A stretch of DNA of 39,076 nt from the NCBI GenBank assembly GCA_017883965.1, contig JAFNKG010000016.1, positions 1 through 39,076 of the forward strand, written 5' to 3'. Position numbers and translations under genes: made by a program. Of the stretch, positions 16,493-26,300 are shown one piece after another (the stretch's first letter is position 1; every line of letters starts with the position of its first letter). This stretch comes from Candidatus Methanophagales archaeon. Its GTDB lineage: Archaea; Halobacteriota; Syntropharchaeia; Alkanophagales; Methanospirareceae. The notes below the pieces were generated by a model. The model saw nothing but the letters and a program-made list of their open reading frames with translations. It was not told the origin of the DNA and did not search any database.

Positions 16493-17494
16493 GTGAAGAG
16501 ATTTCCCACTGTAGAATTAAAACTGGCCCTGACCCTAGTCCACAGTCCCAGAACCCCGACTATCCTCTCAAGGCTCCTCAATAGTCCTATACAGACTGTT
16601 TCAAAAGCTTTGACCGATATGGAAAAAGATGGGCTTGTTACCCATACTGAGCATGTAGTAGATCGGCGAAAACACTCATATGGTTTGACCACGCTTGGGT
16701 ATCGAGTCCTTGAATTGGTATATCTCCCTCACGCGCGCTATGGCCCGTTGGAAACCGTCCGGGAAGCCTTCCCTAACCTCAAAAGGATCGTGTGGGAAAG
16801 TATGAAACACCACGTGCCGTTAAAGAAATCGCCCCCCACTGCGCTGCGCACAGTCAAGCGGGGGTTGGGGAGTTCCCTCTGGCTCTCCGCAATTGAAACG
16901 AATATGAGGGATCTGGAAAGTATCGGGTTTTCAAAGACGATTGAAGTGAGTCAGCTCATCCAACAGGGCAAGATTGATCTAGTCATTGCTGAACCCAAAT
17001 TTTTAGTACGAACCATCAAGGCTAAAGAACTGCGCCCAAGCAACATCACTATCATGGGAGAAATTGGGCCTGCGCCGTGTACCATCCTTCAAAAAGGCCA
17101 TGGGGGGAGAAATGTGTTGTATCTTGAAGGCACGTACCATCAGAAAGATCTTGCCTTGGAACACAAAGCGAAAGGTTGGAACCTGCACCCGAGTGAATCG
17201 ATACAGGAATTAATCCAGACATTCGCCTCCGAAGAGATTCCACATATCACCGCGATTGTCCGCTCCCCTTATGATGCGATCTTATGTTCCCTCCCTGAAG
17301 TAACCGTTGTCAAAACGGATTTAACCCCGCAGCTGTTGTGTGTCGTTAATCCAGAAAAGGAAGGCAGTCACGTAGGAAAAACCCGCAGGACACTGGGGTC
17401 TGCGTTAAGCACCATTGTGAATCCCGTCTGGCGCTACAAGGAAATCCTTCAGCACCTCCGCCTTAAGCAGACCCAACTGGATTTGAAACTTTAA
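16493..17494 (+). CDS. Winged-helix regulator with a binding-protein-like sensor domain
   Basis: A 333-residue protein from a GTG start. Residues 1-75 form a MarR-like winged helix (LKLALTLVHSPRTPTILSRLLNSPIQTVSKALTDMEKDGLV, then a wing with DRRKHSYGLTTLGYRVLEL). Residues about 120-333 alternate strands and helices (GLGSSLWLSAIETNMRDLESIGF, IDLVIAEPKFLV, NITIMGEIGPAPCTILQKG, ITAIVRSPYDAILC) and look like a periplasmic-binding-protein-type effector domain, as in LysR or NMT1-like sensors, though without a recognised signature. The polysaccharide deacetylase gene begins 34 bp downstream on the same strand, so the regulator probably senses a small ligand and controls this pair. Confidence 0.6.
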   Translation: MKRFPTVELKLALTLVHSPRTPTILSRLLNSPIQTVSKALTDMEKDGLVTHTEHVVDRRKHSYGLTTLGYRVLELVYLPHARYGPLETVREAFPNLKRIVWESMKHHVPLKKSPPTALRTVKRGLGSSLWLSAIETNMRDLESIGFSKTIEVSQLIQQGKIDLVIAEPKFLVRTIKAKELRPSNITIMGEIGPAPCTILQKGHGGRNVLYLEGTYHQKDLALEHKAKGWNLHPSESIQELIQTFASEEIPHITAIVRSPYDAILCSLPEVTVVKTDLTPQLLCVVNPEKEGSHVGKTRRTLGSALSTIVNPVWRYKEILQHLRLKQTQLDLKL

Positions 17495-17528
17495 ATAAAG
17501 AACCCCCAAAAAATGTGAGGTTTATAAA

Positions 17529-19184
17529 ATGCCTGCCACTCAAGTCAAAATCGGATTGGTAGAAAGGAGCCAGCATTGTGTTGAAGCGCTCTTGGACCTC
17601 TATAGGATCCCATATGAAATTTTGGAGGAGTGGTCGGCAGCCCAATTACAGGGATATGAGGCCATTATCATTCCCCCACGAGCTACGCTTTCTGAAATCG
17701 CACTTCACTCCTTACAACAGGTGAACCAGGAATTGGGGGTCGGTCTGGTTAAGATCGGAGACCCTCAATATTCGGAAGATGCCAAGGTACTCAAGACACT
17801 GTGGGACTTGTTTGGGATTGCCCCACGGTTGGGCATTCCAAAGTTGGAACGAAAGGGGGGTGAAATCCATTTTGTGCGGGACCACCCTATAGTTCTTAAG
17901 GAATTTGTCACTGAGCCCGTTTATTCGAATTTACCAGTTTCCTTAGTCTCCATGAGACGAGGTCAAATTTTAGGGTACATCCTCGATGAGATGCAAGATG
18001 AGTGGCCTGCAGTAGTTGTGGCCCAGCATGGCGCTGGCAAGTGCGTGTGGGTGAATCATGGAATCGGGGGAACCGAGTATCCTGGAGGAAAGATGGGCAT
18101 ACTGTTTCGTGAGCTCCTGCATGCCAGTATGTTATGGACGTCCAGAGCGGGAATACTCCCTCGCCTGAACTTTTGGCCAAAAGACTACCGCTGTGCGTAT
18201 CTCCTTACTGTTGACCTAGAGGAAGACAAAGATTACCGCGCAGGACTCACTGAAAAGTCCCATGTCCGTACACATACAACACGCATTCTAGACCTTCTTG
18301 CTAAACACAAAATCAAAGGAACCTGGAATACTTGTGGCGAAATTGCTGAAAAGTACCCCGACTTACTAAAAATCGTCAAAAAGCATAGCCATGAGATAGC
18401 AGGTCATACGTACCGCCACGAATATCTGCCATTTCTTACGTATGCCGAAGAAAAAGCAGTTTTGGAACGGATGATTCGTACAATCTCAGAATCGATAGAA
18501 GAGCCTATTACTGGATTTCGAGCGCCTCGCATGTATTTGAGCGAGAATACGCCCGTAATTCTTACCGAATTGGGCTTCAAATGGGATAGTTCCGCCCGCT
18601 CCACCTATGACCTTCCCTACGTGCTCAAAGACTATGAAAAAATACTTGGCCTAGTGGAACTCCCCGAAATTGGGTCTATGGATTGGAAACTTTTCAGTTT
18701 TCTAGGGTATTCGAGCGAAGAAGGGGCAAATGTCTTGAGAGAGGAATTCACCAAGACATATGAAAAAGGGACAATGTTCCTACACATTCTTCATCCGTGG
18801 CAAATTGCTGTTCAGGATTATCTCATCGCGTTAGACACGTTTCTATCCCATGTCACGGGTTTTACAGGTGTCTGGGCGTGTCCGTGTAGGGAGCTTGTAG
18901 CTTGGTGGAAAAAAAGACAAAAAATTGAGCTTAATTGGAATTTTATTAATGCACAAGAATGCCAGATTTCGATTATCAATAACAGCGATCAGCGAATTGA
19001 GAATCTTGGAATTTTAATCGACAAATCCGACAATTTCCAAACTAATAAACTTCAAATCCGATCCGAAAAACCTATAGAATGGAAGCTTACTTCAAGAAAA
19101 GATTCTACCAGGATTTATATTATCCTATATGAATTGAAGAGTCATGAAATGATTGAAGTGACTGTTAATTTTGAAAAAGGATGA
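17529..19184 (+). CDS. Polysaccharide deacetylase with an N-terminal amidotransferase-like domain
   Basis: A 551-residue protein. Residues about 1-205 resemble a class I glutamine-amidotransferase/ThuA-like domain (YEAIIIPPRATLSE, HGAGKCVWVNHGIGG) but show no certain catalytic cysteine triad. Residues 222-450 are a NodB-type deacetylase: TVDLEE (D229 and E231 in place of the common TFDDG, as in the DVE-type clade), GHTYRH with metal ligands H293 and H297, GFRAPRMYL, and FLHILHPWQ with the catalytic histidine. The C-terminal about 90 residues look like a small beta domain. It should remove acetyl or similar groups from a polysaccharide. No signal peptide is visible, so it may act on cytoplasmic precursors. 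GAGG lies about 10 nt upstream of the ATG; operon with the regulator. Confidence 0.75.
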   Translation: MPATQVKIGLVERSQHCVEALLDLYRIPYEILEEWSAAQLQGYEAIIIPPRATLSEIALHSLQQVNQELGVGLVKIGDPQYSEDAKVLKTLWDLFGIAPRLGIPKLERKGGEIHFVRDHPIVLKEFVTEPVYSNLPVSLVSMRRGQILGYILDEMQDEWPAVVVAQHGAGKCVWVNHGIGGTEYPGGKMGILFRELLHASMLWTSRAGILPRLNFWPKDYRCAYLLTVDLEEDKDYRAGLTEKSHVRTHTTRILDLLAKHKIKGTWNTCGEIAEKYPDLLKIVKKHSHEIAGHTYRHEYLPFLTYAEEKAVLERMIRTISESIEEPITGFRAPRMYLSENTPVILTELGFKWDSSARSTYDLPYVLKDYEKILGLVELPEIGSMDWKLFSFLGYSSEEGANVLREEFTKTYEKGTMFLHILHPWQIAVQDYLIALDTFLSHVTGFTGVWACPCRELVAWWKKRQKIELNWNFINAQECQISIINNSDQRIENLGILIDKSDNFQTNKLQIRSEKPIEWKLTSRKDSTRIYIILYELKSHEMIEVTVNFEKG

Positions 19185-19193
19185 GTTAAGAAA

Positions 19194-22100
19194 TTATGGT
19201 ATCATCCATTCCTTGATTTTTTCCCGACATATGGGACAGGTTCCCTTAATCCGCAACCATTCCTGCAGGTGAGGCGCATGTGAATAGGTACCACAACAAG
19301 GCGTTTTAGTCAAGCTCTCTAGTATGGGTTGTCTACAGATCACACAGATCGGGAACTCATCTCTACACGTGGGGCATTGCGATTCTTGAGGTTCAAGCGC
19401 AGCACCACAAGTTGGACAATGTAGTTTTCTAGGCTTGAGGTCAGCTATTTTTTCGACTACAGTTAGCCGAACACTCTTGTCCAATTCATCCATTTTGATC
19501 TCAAGTTCCCCTAAAAGCCCTACTTGGAACAACAGAGCCTTCAAGTCTTCTTCGTGCTCTAGACGGAATACATTCATGAGGGTTTGCCACGCTACCCGAT
19601 CATAGACGTTTGCCAGTTGCTTGAGGATGCGTAGGACTTCTTCGACATCGATTTTTTCTGCCGCCAAGCCACTTTCTAAAATGGTTGGCTGCGCTTCTTT
19701 CACCAACCCAGCGATCATGACCCGTTCTCTTACTTCAACTTGCTCCACGGGGGCTTCGACGACTGAAATTGTCACGTCTGGAATCATTTTTCGGTATTCT
19801 TGACCTTCCACATCTTCGAAATTAAGTCCAATCTTGTCGAATGCGTAGGTACCTGGCTTTTCAGCAAGAAAAACAATTGAAAAAATGTTTCTAGGGGATC
19901 TTGGTGGGATTGTGCCCAGATTGTGGCGACGTGCGCCCTGTACGATGTGCATACCTTCTGGTGGAGCGATGTTGATAATTACATTCTCAGCAATTCCTTC
20001 TCCTTCGTTACTGACTCGAAGAATCGTCTCAAACTCAGTTCCTACTTGAACCTCTTTGGGCGTTGAGAAGACGAGCCGCATCCCGGGGAGTTTCTTGGCC
20101 ACGCGGAAAGTCCACCCTGCTAGCCCATAAGTGAATGTGTTTCCCATCTGATCCTCAAAATACACGGTTGTTACCGGGATCATGACCTCTCCAGACTTTA
20201 CAACCTTCACCGTTAGCTCCTGTTTCACAGCTTCTCCCACTTTGAGCTCCGGGAGCTTTAGTTCTGGCTCGTTTATGGCTTCTAGCGCGGCGGGTAGGGG
20301 CAGGGGTAGGTGGATATTTCGGGCATCACCTAGCCCTTCATTCAAGAAATTAACCGCTAGAATAACTTCGCCGCCCAGTTCCACCTCGTCACGCACCTCA
20401 AGGGTGGATGCGACCACCTGCGGGCGTTTTGGCAACACACGCACGCTTTTCGGCTCTGAGCGGATGATATAATTCTCGGGTCTTACCTCAAACACTAGGG
20501 AGAACTCGCCGAATGTCAAGGCCCCCACGCCAAAAGTCCCAATCCATTCATCTCCCGCCCGTAGTCGCTCCGGTAGCTGAGCGGGGTCTCGGACTTTGAA
20601 ACCTTCGGGCACCAAGAGTTGGTAGGTTTGGATTTCTGTGTCGAGTAAGGCTTTGAGGCTCACCCGAACCGGGAATTGCTCCCCGATCCCAACCTCTGCA
20701 GGCGTGGTGATGATTTCCGCTAGGATCCCTGGTTTCACCTCTATTGAGAAACTAAAGCGCTTGGTATGTTCTTGACGCGTGATTGGATGCTTCCAGGAAA
20801 AAAGTAGACCAATTCGGTGCAATCCAACCGCTTTAGGTAGGAATTGGAGAGTAAAGGCCTTATGCTTACGTCCTAGCCGTTTAATCGCATTTGGGGGACT
20901 TGCATGGATCGCTGGTGGTAGTTCAAGGTTTATGGTGAAGTTAAAAAGATCTAGTTCTCCAGTAGCAAAAACTTCACCTATTAAAAGGAGTTGTTTACCG
21001 CCTGTACACGTCAATATGCTACCTTTTTTAAGATGAGCAGTCTCGGGGCCTATAAGGTAAAACCCTAGATCAGCTGGCAACCCGCGTAAACGAGCCCGCC
21101 GCTTTCTCCGTGCCCGTATCTGAAATGCAACTCCTAATATTCCAAGACTTGGTAGAATGACGTAGAAGTTGTTAAACGTGGGGAACGGGTCTAAAGAATC
21201 CCCAAACAAATCGTGGTCGGAATCTCGATTCAGAGGATCTGTCCCATTCTGAATTTCATGGCCATCACCTAGGCTGTCTCCGTCAGTATCGAATGAAATG
21301 GGACTTGTGCCGTGGGTTGCTATCTCCTCCCCATCACTCAGTCCATCACTATCGGTATCCGCTGCCGTGGGACTCGTGCCATACTTGTCCACCTCCTCTA
21401 CATTGGGCAACCCATCCCCATCAGTGTCAACAGCAGTGTCTTGAACTTGCGGGTTGGTATGATAGATATCGACTTCCTCAATGTTTGTCAGCCCGTCTCC
21501 ATCGGTGTCCGCGTCAGTATCCGAATTTATAGGGTTAGTGTAATACTTACGAACTTCCTCAGCGTCTGTCAGCCCGTCTCCATCTGTATCAGCAGACATG
21601 GGATTGGTCCCGTGCGTGTTTACCTCCTCTCCATTGGTCAGCCCGTCTCCATCGGTGTCTGCGGTAGCGTCAGGCGGTACTGTTTTCACCAGCCAAGCGT
21701 CAGGGTTGCGACTAACCAGTAACCCTGTCACCACCACCAGCGCAAACCCGCCATCAGATGTTTGTATTACCGAAAAAGCCTCATCCCATTTATCACCTCC
21801 ATATGTCTGATTCCACTGAGCTACCCCATAAGCATCGGTTTTCACCAGCCAGGCGTCAGTCCAGCCCGCTCCAAAAGAATAGGTCTCACCTACGAGAGCA
21901 AACCCACCATCCACCGTCTGGATGACTGAGTTGGCCGAATCACTCTTTGGACCACCATAGGTCTGTGTCCATTTTACTTCCCCGCTGTCATCGGTTTTCA
22001 CCAGCCAAAAGTCATCAGAAGCAGAGTCGTAGGAAAACGTATCACCGACAAGTGCAAACCCGCCATCTGTTGTCTGGATGGCAGCGTTGGCGCCCCAAGT

Positions 22101-23084
22101 AGGTGGAAAACCAACATAGGTTCGATTCCATTGGGCTACACCGTTTGAATTAGTCTTCACTAGCCAGAAGTGATCACCAAACGCCCCGAAGGAGGACGTG
22201 CGCCCAGCCAGCGCAAACCCACCGTCTGGTGTCTGGATTACCGTGTGGCCAAAATCATCAAAAGTGCCACCATAGGTCTGTGTCCACTGGGTCACCCCGT
22301 TAACATCAGTCTTCACCAACCAGAAGTCAGCCTCGCCCGCTCCGGAGGATTGGGTGTATCCCAATAATGCAAATCCGCCATCAACTGTCTGGATGACCAT
22401 ATGGGCCACATCTACCTCTGAGCCACCATAAGTCTGCGTCCACTGCACTTTCCCGCGAGCATTTATTTTTACTAACCAGAAATCCCAATCACCCGCCCCA
22501 TATGATATTGTGTTCCCTGCAAGCGCAAACCCGCCATCAGATGTTTGTATTACTGAGTATGCAGATTCCCCAGAAGCGCCACCGTAGGTCTGATTCCACT
22601 GAGCTGCCCCGTTAATATCAGTTTTCACAAGCCAGGCGTCAGACTTGCCCGCTCCAAAAGAAATGGTATTTCCTGCGAGGGCAAACCCACCATCTACCGT
22701 CTGGATGACTGAGTAGACAGCATCGCTCTTTGAACCTCCATAGATTTGCATCCACAAAATGTCACCCTCTGCAACAGATCGCATAGACACAGTCTGCTGT
22801 CGATCTTGGTGTCCCAATATTTGTTCAATCCTAGGTACCGCTTCAGTTCCTGTGGAAAAAGGAGAAGAATCTTTTTCCTCTCCATCAATGGAGTATATCT
22901 GCCCTTCCCTTGCCATCACTATAAAAGAAGACTGCATTGTTAGTATTTTGGTCTGGATGCACCATATATCATTGACTCCTGCAGCGGCGGGGACATGTCC
23001 TTTGGTCAATACAAGCATGATGAGAAAATAGATACCGAATAAAATTCTACGGTTTAGACCTTCTTCCCCCTTGATGAACTTCAT
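19194..23084 (-). CDS. Secreted propeller/TSP3 protein with membrane helix and C-terminal RING-like domain
   Basis: A 1296-residue protein. Signal helix at about 12-35. Residues about 130-465 hold seven or eight repeats of about 52 residues (GGFALAG.T.S.GAG..D.WLVKTD..G..QW.QTYGG) of the SBBP beta-propeller kind. Five or six thrombospondin type 3 calcium repeats follow to about 630. A membrane helix at about 637-657 ends in RARRKRRARLRG, placing the rest inside by the positive-inside rule. Residues about 690-1120 contain Ig-like, CARDB/NEW3-type repeats. The tail has a helical segment, a zinc ribbon (CPTC..CPTC, about 1227-1243) and a RING-like domain: CVIC, then CC-x5-H-x2-H, then CPIC, giving eight ligands with W between H and the last pair. 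RING domains recruit ubiquitin-conjugating enzymes; whether this one does is inference. Confidence 0.8.
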   Translation of the reverse strand: MKFIKGEEGLNRRILFGIYFLIMLVLTKGHVPAAAGVNDIWCIQTKILTMQSSFIVMAREGQIYSIDGEEKDSSPFSTGTEAVPRIEQILGHQDRQQTVSMRSVAEGDILWMQIYGGSKSDAVYSVIQTVDGGFALAGNTISFGAGKSDAWLVKTDINGAAQWNQTYGGASGESAYSVIQTSDGGFALAGNTISYGAGDWDFWLVKINARGKVQWTQTYGGSEVDVAHMVIQTVDGGFALLGYTQSSGAGEADFWLVKTDVNGVTQWTQTYGGTFDDFGHTVIQTPDGGFALAGRTSSFGAFGDHFWLVKTNSNGVAQWNRTYVGFPPTWGANAAIQTTDGGFALVGDTFSYDSASDDFWLVKTDDSGEVKWTQTYGGPKSDSANSVIQTVDGGFALVGETYSFGAGWTDAWLVKTDAYGVAQWNQTYGGDKWDEAFSVIQTSDGGFALVVVTGLLVSRNPDAWLVKTVPPDATADTDGDGLTNGEEVNTHGTNPMSADTDGDGLTDAEEVRKYYTNPINSDTDADTDGDGLTNIEEVDIYHTNPQVQDTAVDTDGDGLPNVEEVDKYGTSPTAADTDSDGLSDGEEIATHGTSPISFDTDGDSLGDGHEIQNGTDPLNRDSDHDLFGDSLDPFPTFNNFYVILPSLGILGVAFQIRARRKRRARLRGLPADLGFYLIGPETAHLKKGSILTCTGGKQLLLIGEVFATGELDLFNFTINLELPPAIHASPPNAIKRLGRKHKAFTLQFLPKAVGLHRIGLLFSWKHPITRQEHTKRFSFSIEVKPGILAEIITTPAEVGIGEQFPVRVSLKALLDTEIQTYQLLVPEGFKVRDPAQLPERLRAGDEWIGTFGVGALTFGEFSLVFEVRPENYIIRSEPKSVRVLPKRPQVVASTLEVRDEVELGGEVILAVNFLNEGLGDARNIHLPLPLPAALEAINEPELKLPELKVGEAVKQELTVKVVKSGEVMIPVTTVYFEDQMGNTFTYGLAGWTFRVAKKLPGMRLVFSTPKEVQVGTEFETILRVSNEGEGIAENVIINIAPPEGMHIVQGARRHNLGTIPPRSPRNIFSIVFLAEKPGTYAFDKIGLNFEDVEGQEYRKMIPDVTISVVEAPVEQVEVRERVMIAGLVKEAQPTILESGLAAEKIDVEEVLRILKQLANVYDRVAWQTLMNVFRLEHEEDLKALLFQVGLLGELEIKMDELDKSVRLTVVEKIADLKPRKLHCPTCGAALEPQESQCPTCRDEFPICVICRQPILESLTKTPCCGTYSHAPHLQEWLRIKGTCPICREKIKEWMIP

Positions 23085-23378
23085 TTACCAAACCTCCCAC
23101 ACATTCATCTTGATTACTTGTTTAAACTATTAAAAAGTTTGGGAGGAAATTAAAGGCCATTAAAGGTGATCGATTCGGTAATGTCGCATAAACCAACTAT
23201 ATCATTGGTTGTAACGGACTGTTTTGGATTGTCAGAAGAACCGTCTATATCCAAATTTTTCACCGCCCTTTGGGGTGGGAATAAGGAAATTTCCCCTTCC
23301 GGCACCACATATCGAACGCAAGGAGGTCAGTCAACTTGAAGACCTGTATTTCAACGCCTAATTTTGTGGTATTTGCCA
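23085..23378. other. Gap with the 23084 promoter only
   Basis: The motif CCCAAACTTTTTAATAG (23127-23143, reverse strand) is the promoter element of the surface protein, followed by a GGGAGG ribosome site 7 nt before its ATG. Nothing else was recognised; the remainder has stops in all frames. Confidence 0.5.
23127..23143 (-). promoter_or_regulatory. Promoter element of the RING-containing surface protein
   Basis: CCCAAACTTTTTAATAG on the reverse strand, 43 bp before the ATG at 23084, the same spacing as the related element at 11210-11226. The common pattern is CCC.AA....TTTAATAG. The two surface proteins are therefore likely to be expressed together. Confidence 0.6.
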
Positions 23379-26300
23379 TCACCTTGTTGGATGGTTATAT
23401 GGCAGTTTCCCGGTCATGCACCAAGTTAATAATTCATCGAGATTGGTCAACGTGAAGATTTTAAGGTGAACTTTCTCCTTGGCCGCGATTTCCTGCGCCT
23501 CACGCCGATTGGACTTGACCCCAACCCCCGATTGGCGGCGTGACGGTTTTTCTAGGCCAACTAGAAGAACAGGTTTGTTAGCGCTTCTGTGATCAGCAAT
23601 CTTTAGGATTGTATTTCGCATAGCCTTGCGTCCCCCGGTGGTAAATTCTATGTACGTTATCCGCTTCCCGAAGGTTGCCCACAGGTCGCTGATCCCTAGT
23701 TTCTCATCTTCTAAATCGTGACGACCTCCGTCTTTCACGGAACAATACATGGCGAGAAAATTCTTCACTCCTTGTAAACAATAATCATGGATCACACTGG
23801 ACATGTCAAGAAGGGTATCAATTGTGTTATAAGCTGGAGACACGAAGTGGGTTTCTGTCCTCACTTTGGAAGGATCTTGGCCGTGTTTTTGGATGGCAAG
23901 GTGAAATTTTTTGACCCCAAGTTGCTCAACGATCTTGTAAAAAACTCTTTGCGGTATTTCCTCACCCATATCGTTTAACTGTTGTATGAACTCCCCCCGT
24001 GACACAATCCCTCTGTTTTGCGCAAAAATCTCCTCAATAACCTCAATGGCGCGGTCAAACTCCGAAGTAATGGCATCGCTAGGATCTGTGATTTTGATTT
24101 CGTCCTCCACAAAGATGTTCTCTTCCCTTGACTTGGAGCTGGGAGGTTCCAAAGTTGGTTCTTTTAGGAGGGGGAGATATCGTTCCCGTTGCTCTGGTGT
24201 AAACCACCATCCCCACCGATGCAATTCCCCCAACATCGCAGGAAGGGCGGAAACCGGAAAATTGGCAGGGATTCTCCCCTCTTCATGGTAAGCGACCGCC
24301 GCTCCCAAGATTTGAACCGCATACGCCCAAATCCGCCCGCCATTTATCGCGCTCGCAACCCGGTAAGCCGCTCCCAAGGATAGGGTTTGCACCTCGATCT
24401 TCAGTAGATCCTCCGCGACGATCCGCCGAACGTCCTCTGTGGCCTCTCGCAAGCGGATTTCGATCGGGGGGGTGGCTGTCTCAAGCTTGGCTAAGAAGGC
24501 CTCCGTTTGTTCAATGAGCACCTCGCGTTGCTTCGGGGTGATTCGGACCCCGCGCAGGAACGAGGTGGCAAGGCAATAGCAAACGCTGGGATTTTTGGAG
24601 ATCAACTCATCGAAACACGTTTGGAGGAAAAGACGGTATTCGGTGTTATAGGCGCGTTGGAGACGTAGGAGGAGGGGTTCATCTTGAAGTTTGTCAAACG
24701 CCTTTTGACGGTATCGGGCGCAAAACATCTCGCGGAGGCCCTTCTCCAGGGGACACAGCCCACAAAAGGCATCGTGGATCGCAAAAGCCGTTCGCGTGGT
24801 GTCGAGCAGTTGCGCCCCCAACGTGAGGAGGCGTTGAATCTCGGGAAGGTCAGCCAAGAGGCGGACGAGCTTCTCCGGTCCCATTTTAAGAAGGTCTTGA
24901 CAAACCGCCGACGTCGTCTTGCTGGCACTGGCCATCTCGAAGAGACACCAGTGTGCGCAGAACGCCACCAGCTCCGGGTTGGAGACCGCATTGGCGCCTT
25001 TTTGCTGCTGGATAAAGGTGAGCAGTTCTTGATATAAGGTGCCGGGGTGTTGCGGGTAGAGCTTTAGTAAGGTTCGGAGTTCTCCTTTTTTCGTTCGCTG
25101 CCAAAACTTCTTTGCAAGGGCAAAGGCATCCTTGAAGATTCGAGAATTTTTCTCACATAAGTGGCAATAGGATTGAGCCCAACACCCAAGCTCACGTTTA
25201 GCCGCATTGGGTTGCCCTTCGTTCCGCACTGTATATGCCGCAATCGCGTCCATCACTTTAGCATACTCCCCTTTCGGAGGGGCGGGCAACGGCGCGTAAT
25301 GGGCGCGGGTTTTCTTCAAGAGTGCCGGAGGGAATTGGAGCTGTAACGCCTCCACCGCCCTCTGTTCGACCTCGCTTAAGGCGTTTATAGTGTCCGCGGT
25401 TACCTTCACCACGCCCTTCCCGCGAGAGGTCAAGAGGAGCGTCCCCCATTGAAGCATCGCAACTTCCTTCTGGGCCACGCCCAGCTTCCGAGCGAAGGTA
25501 TGCGCCTCGACCCCGCGGCTCATGCCAAAGACCAAGCTGGTGTGGGTGTTCGTTAGGATGGCTTGACTCACCTTGTGGGGTTGCGCAGACACGAAGATGA
25601 AGGACAACCCAAATCCGCCCAACGTCCCCAACATCACTTCCGACTGCGTACCGTCTATCGCCGTCGGCTTCTGGAACACTTCCGGGGTGAGCTGCTGCGC
25701 TTCCTCGATGAGGATAATATTACGTAGAGGGGAACGGCCCTTGTGACGTTCGATCACCGTCTGAAAGATGTAGAGGAGCAGGAACTCCACGAACAACTGG
25801 ATCAGATCGCGGGAGACTTGCTGCTCTTGGAGGAATTTTAAATCTATGACAATGTTGTGCGTCAGCAGGTCGGCTGGGCTTACCGTCGTGCGTTCGACGT
25901 AGAAGACATTGCGAAGGGGGCTTTGATAGAGTTCGATCAGGCGATTGATGAGGGCCTCCACGGTGAGGTCGTAACCCGGTTGGCCGGCCAATAGGGCCTC
26001 CTCGTCCTCGGTGAGGGGTTCAAGTCTCCCAATTTTCGCCTTGACCTCGCGGCGGACCCCCCGCAGTTCAGTACGCATACTCTCTAGACTCCAAACCAGA
26101 TCGAAGAGGGTGCCTCCCTTTTCCAATAGGCGCTGGATCGCTTGCCGCAGCATCGACCGCATCTTGGGGGTGAACTCCCCTTGGCGGCGAACAAAGTTGT
26201 TCAGGATCTTCATGATCCACCCCGTCGTCACAGACGGACTAACCCCTAACGTCTGCGCCCAGTCCAGAAAGTTGAAGCCCAGCGGGAAGTCCGCCGATCC

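Noticed and set aside
24602-25104. Several long alternative frames inside the HerA gene
   Set aside because: They arise from the high G+C of that gene; the 1347-residue frame has intact Walker motifs.
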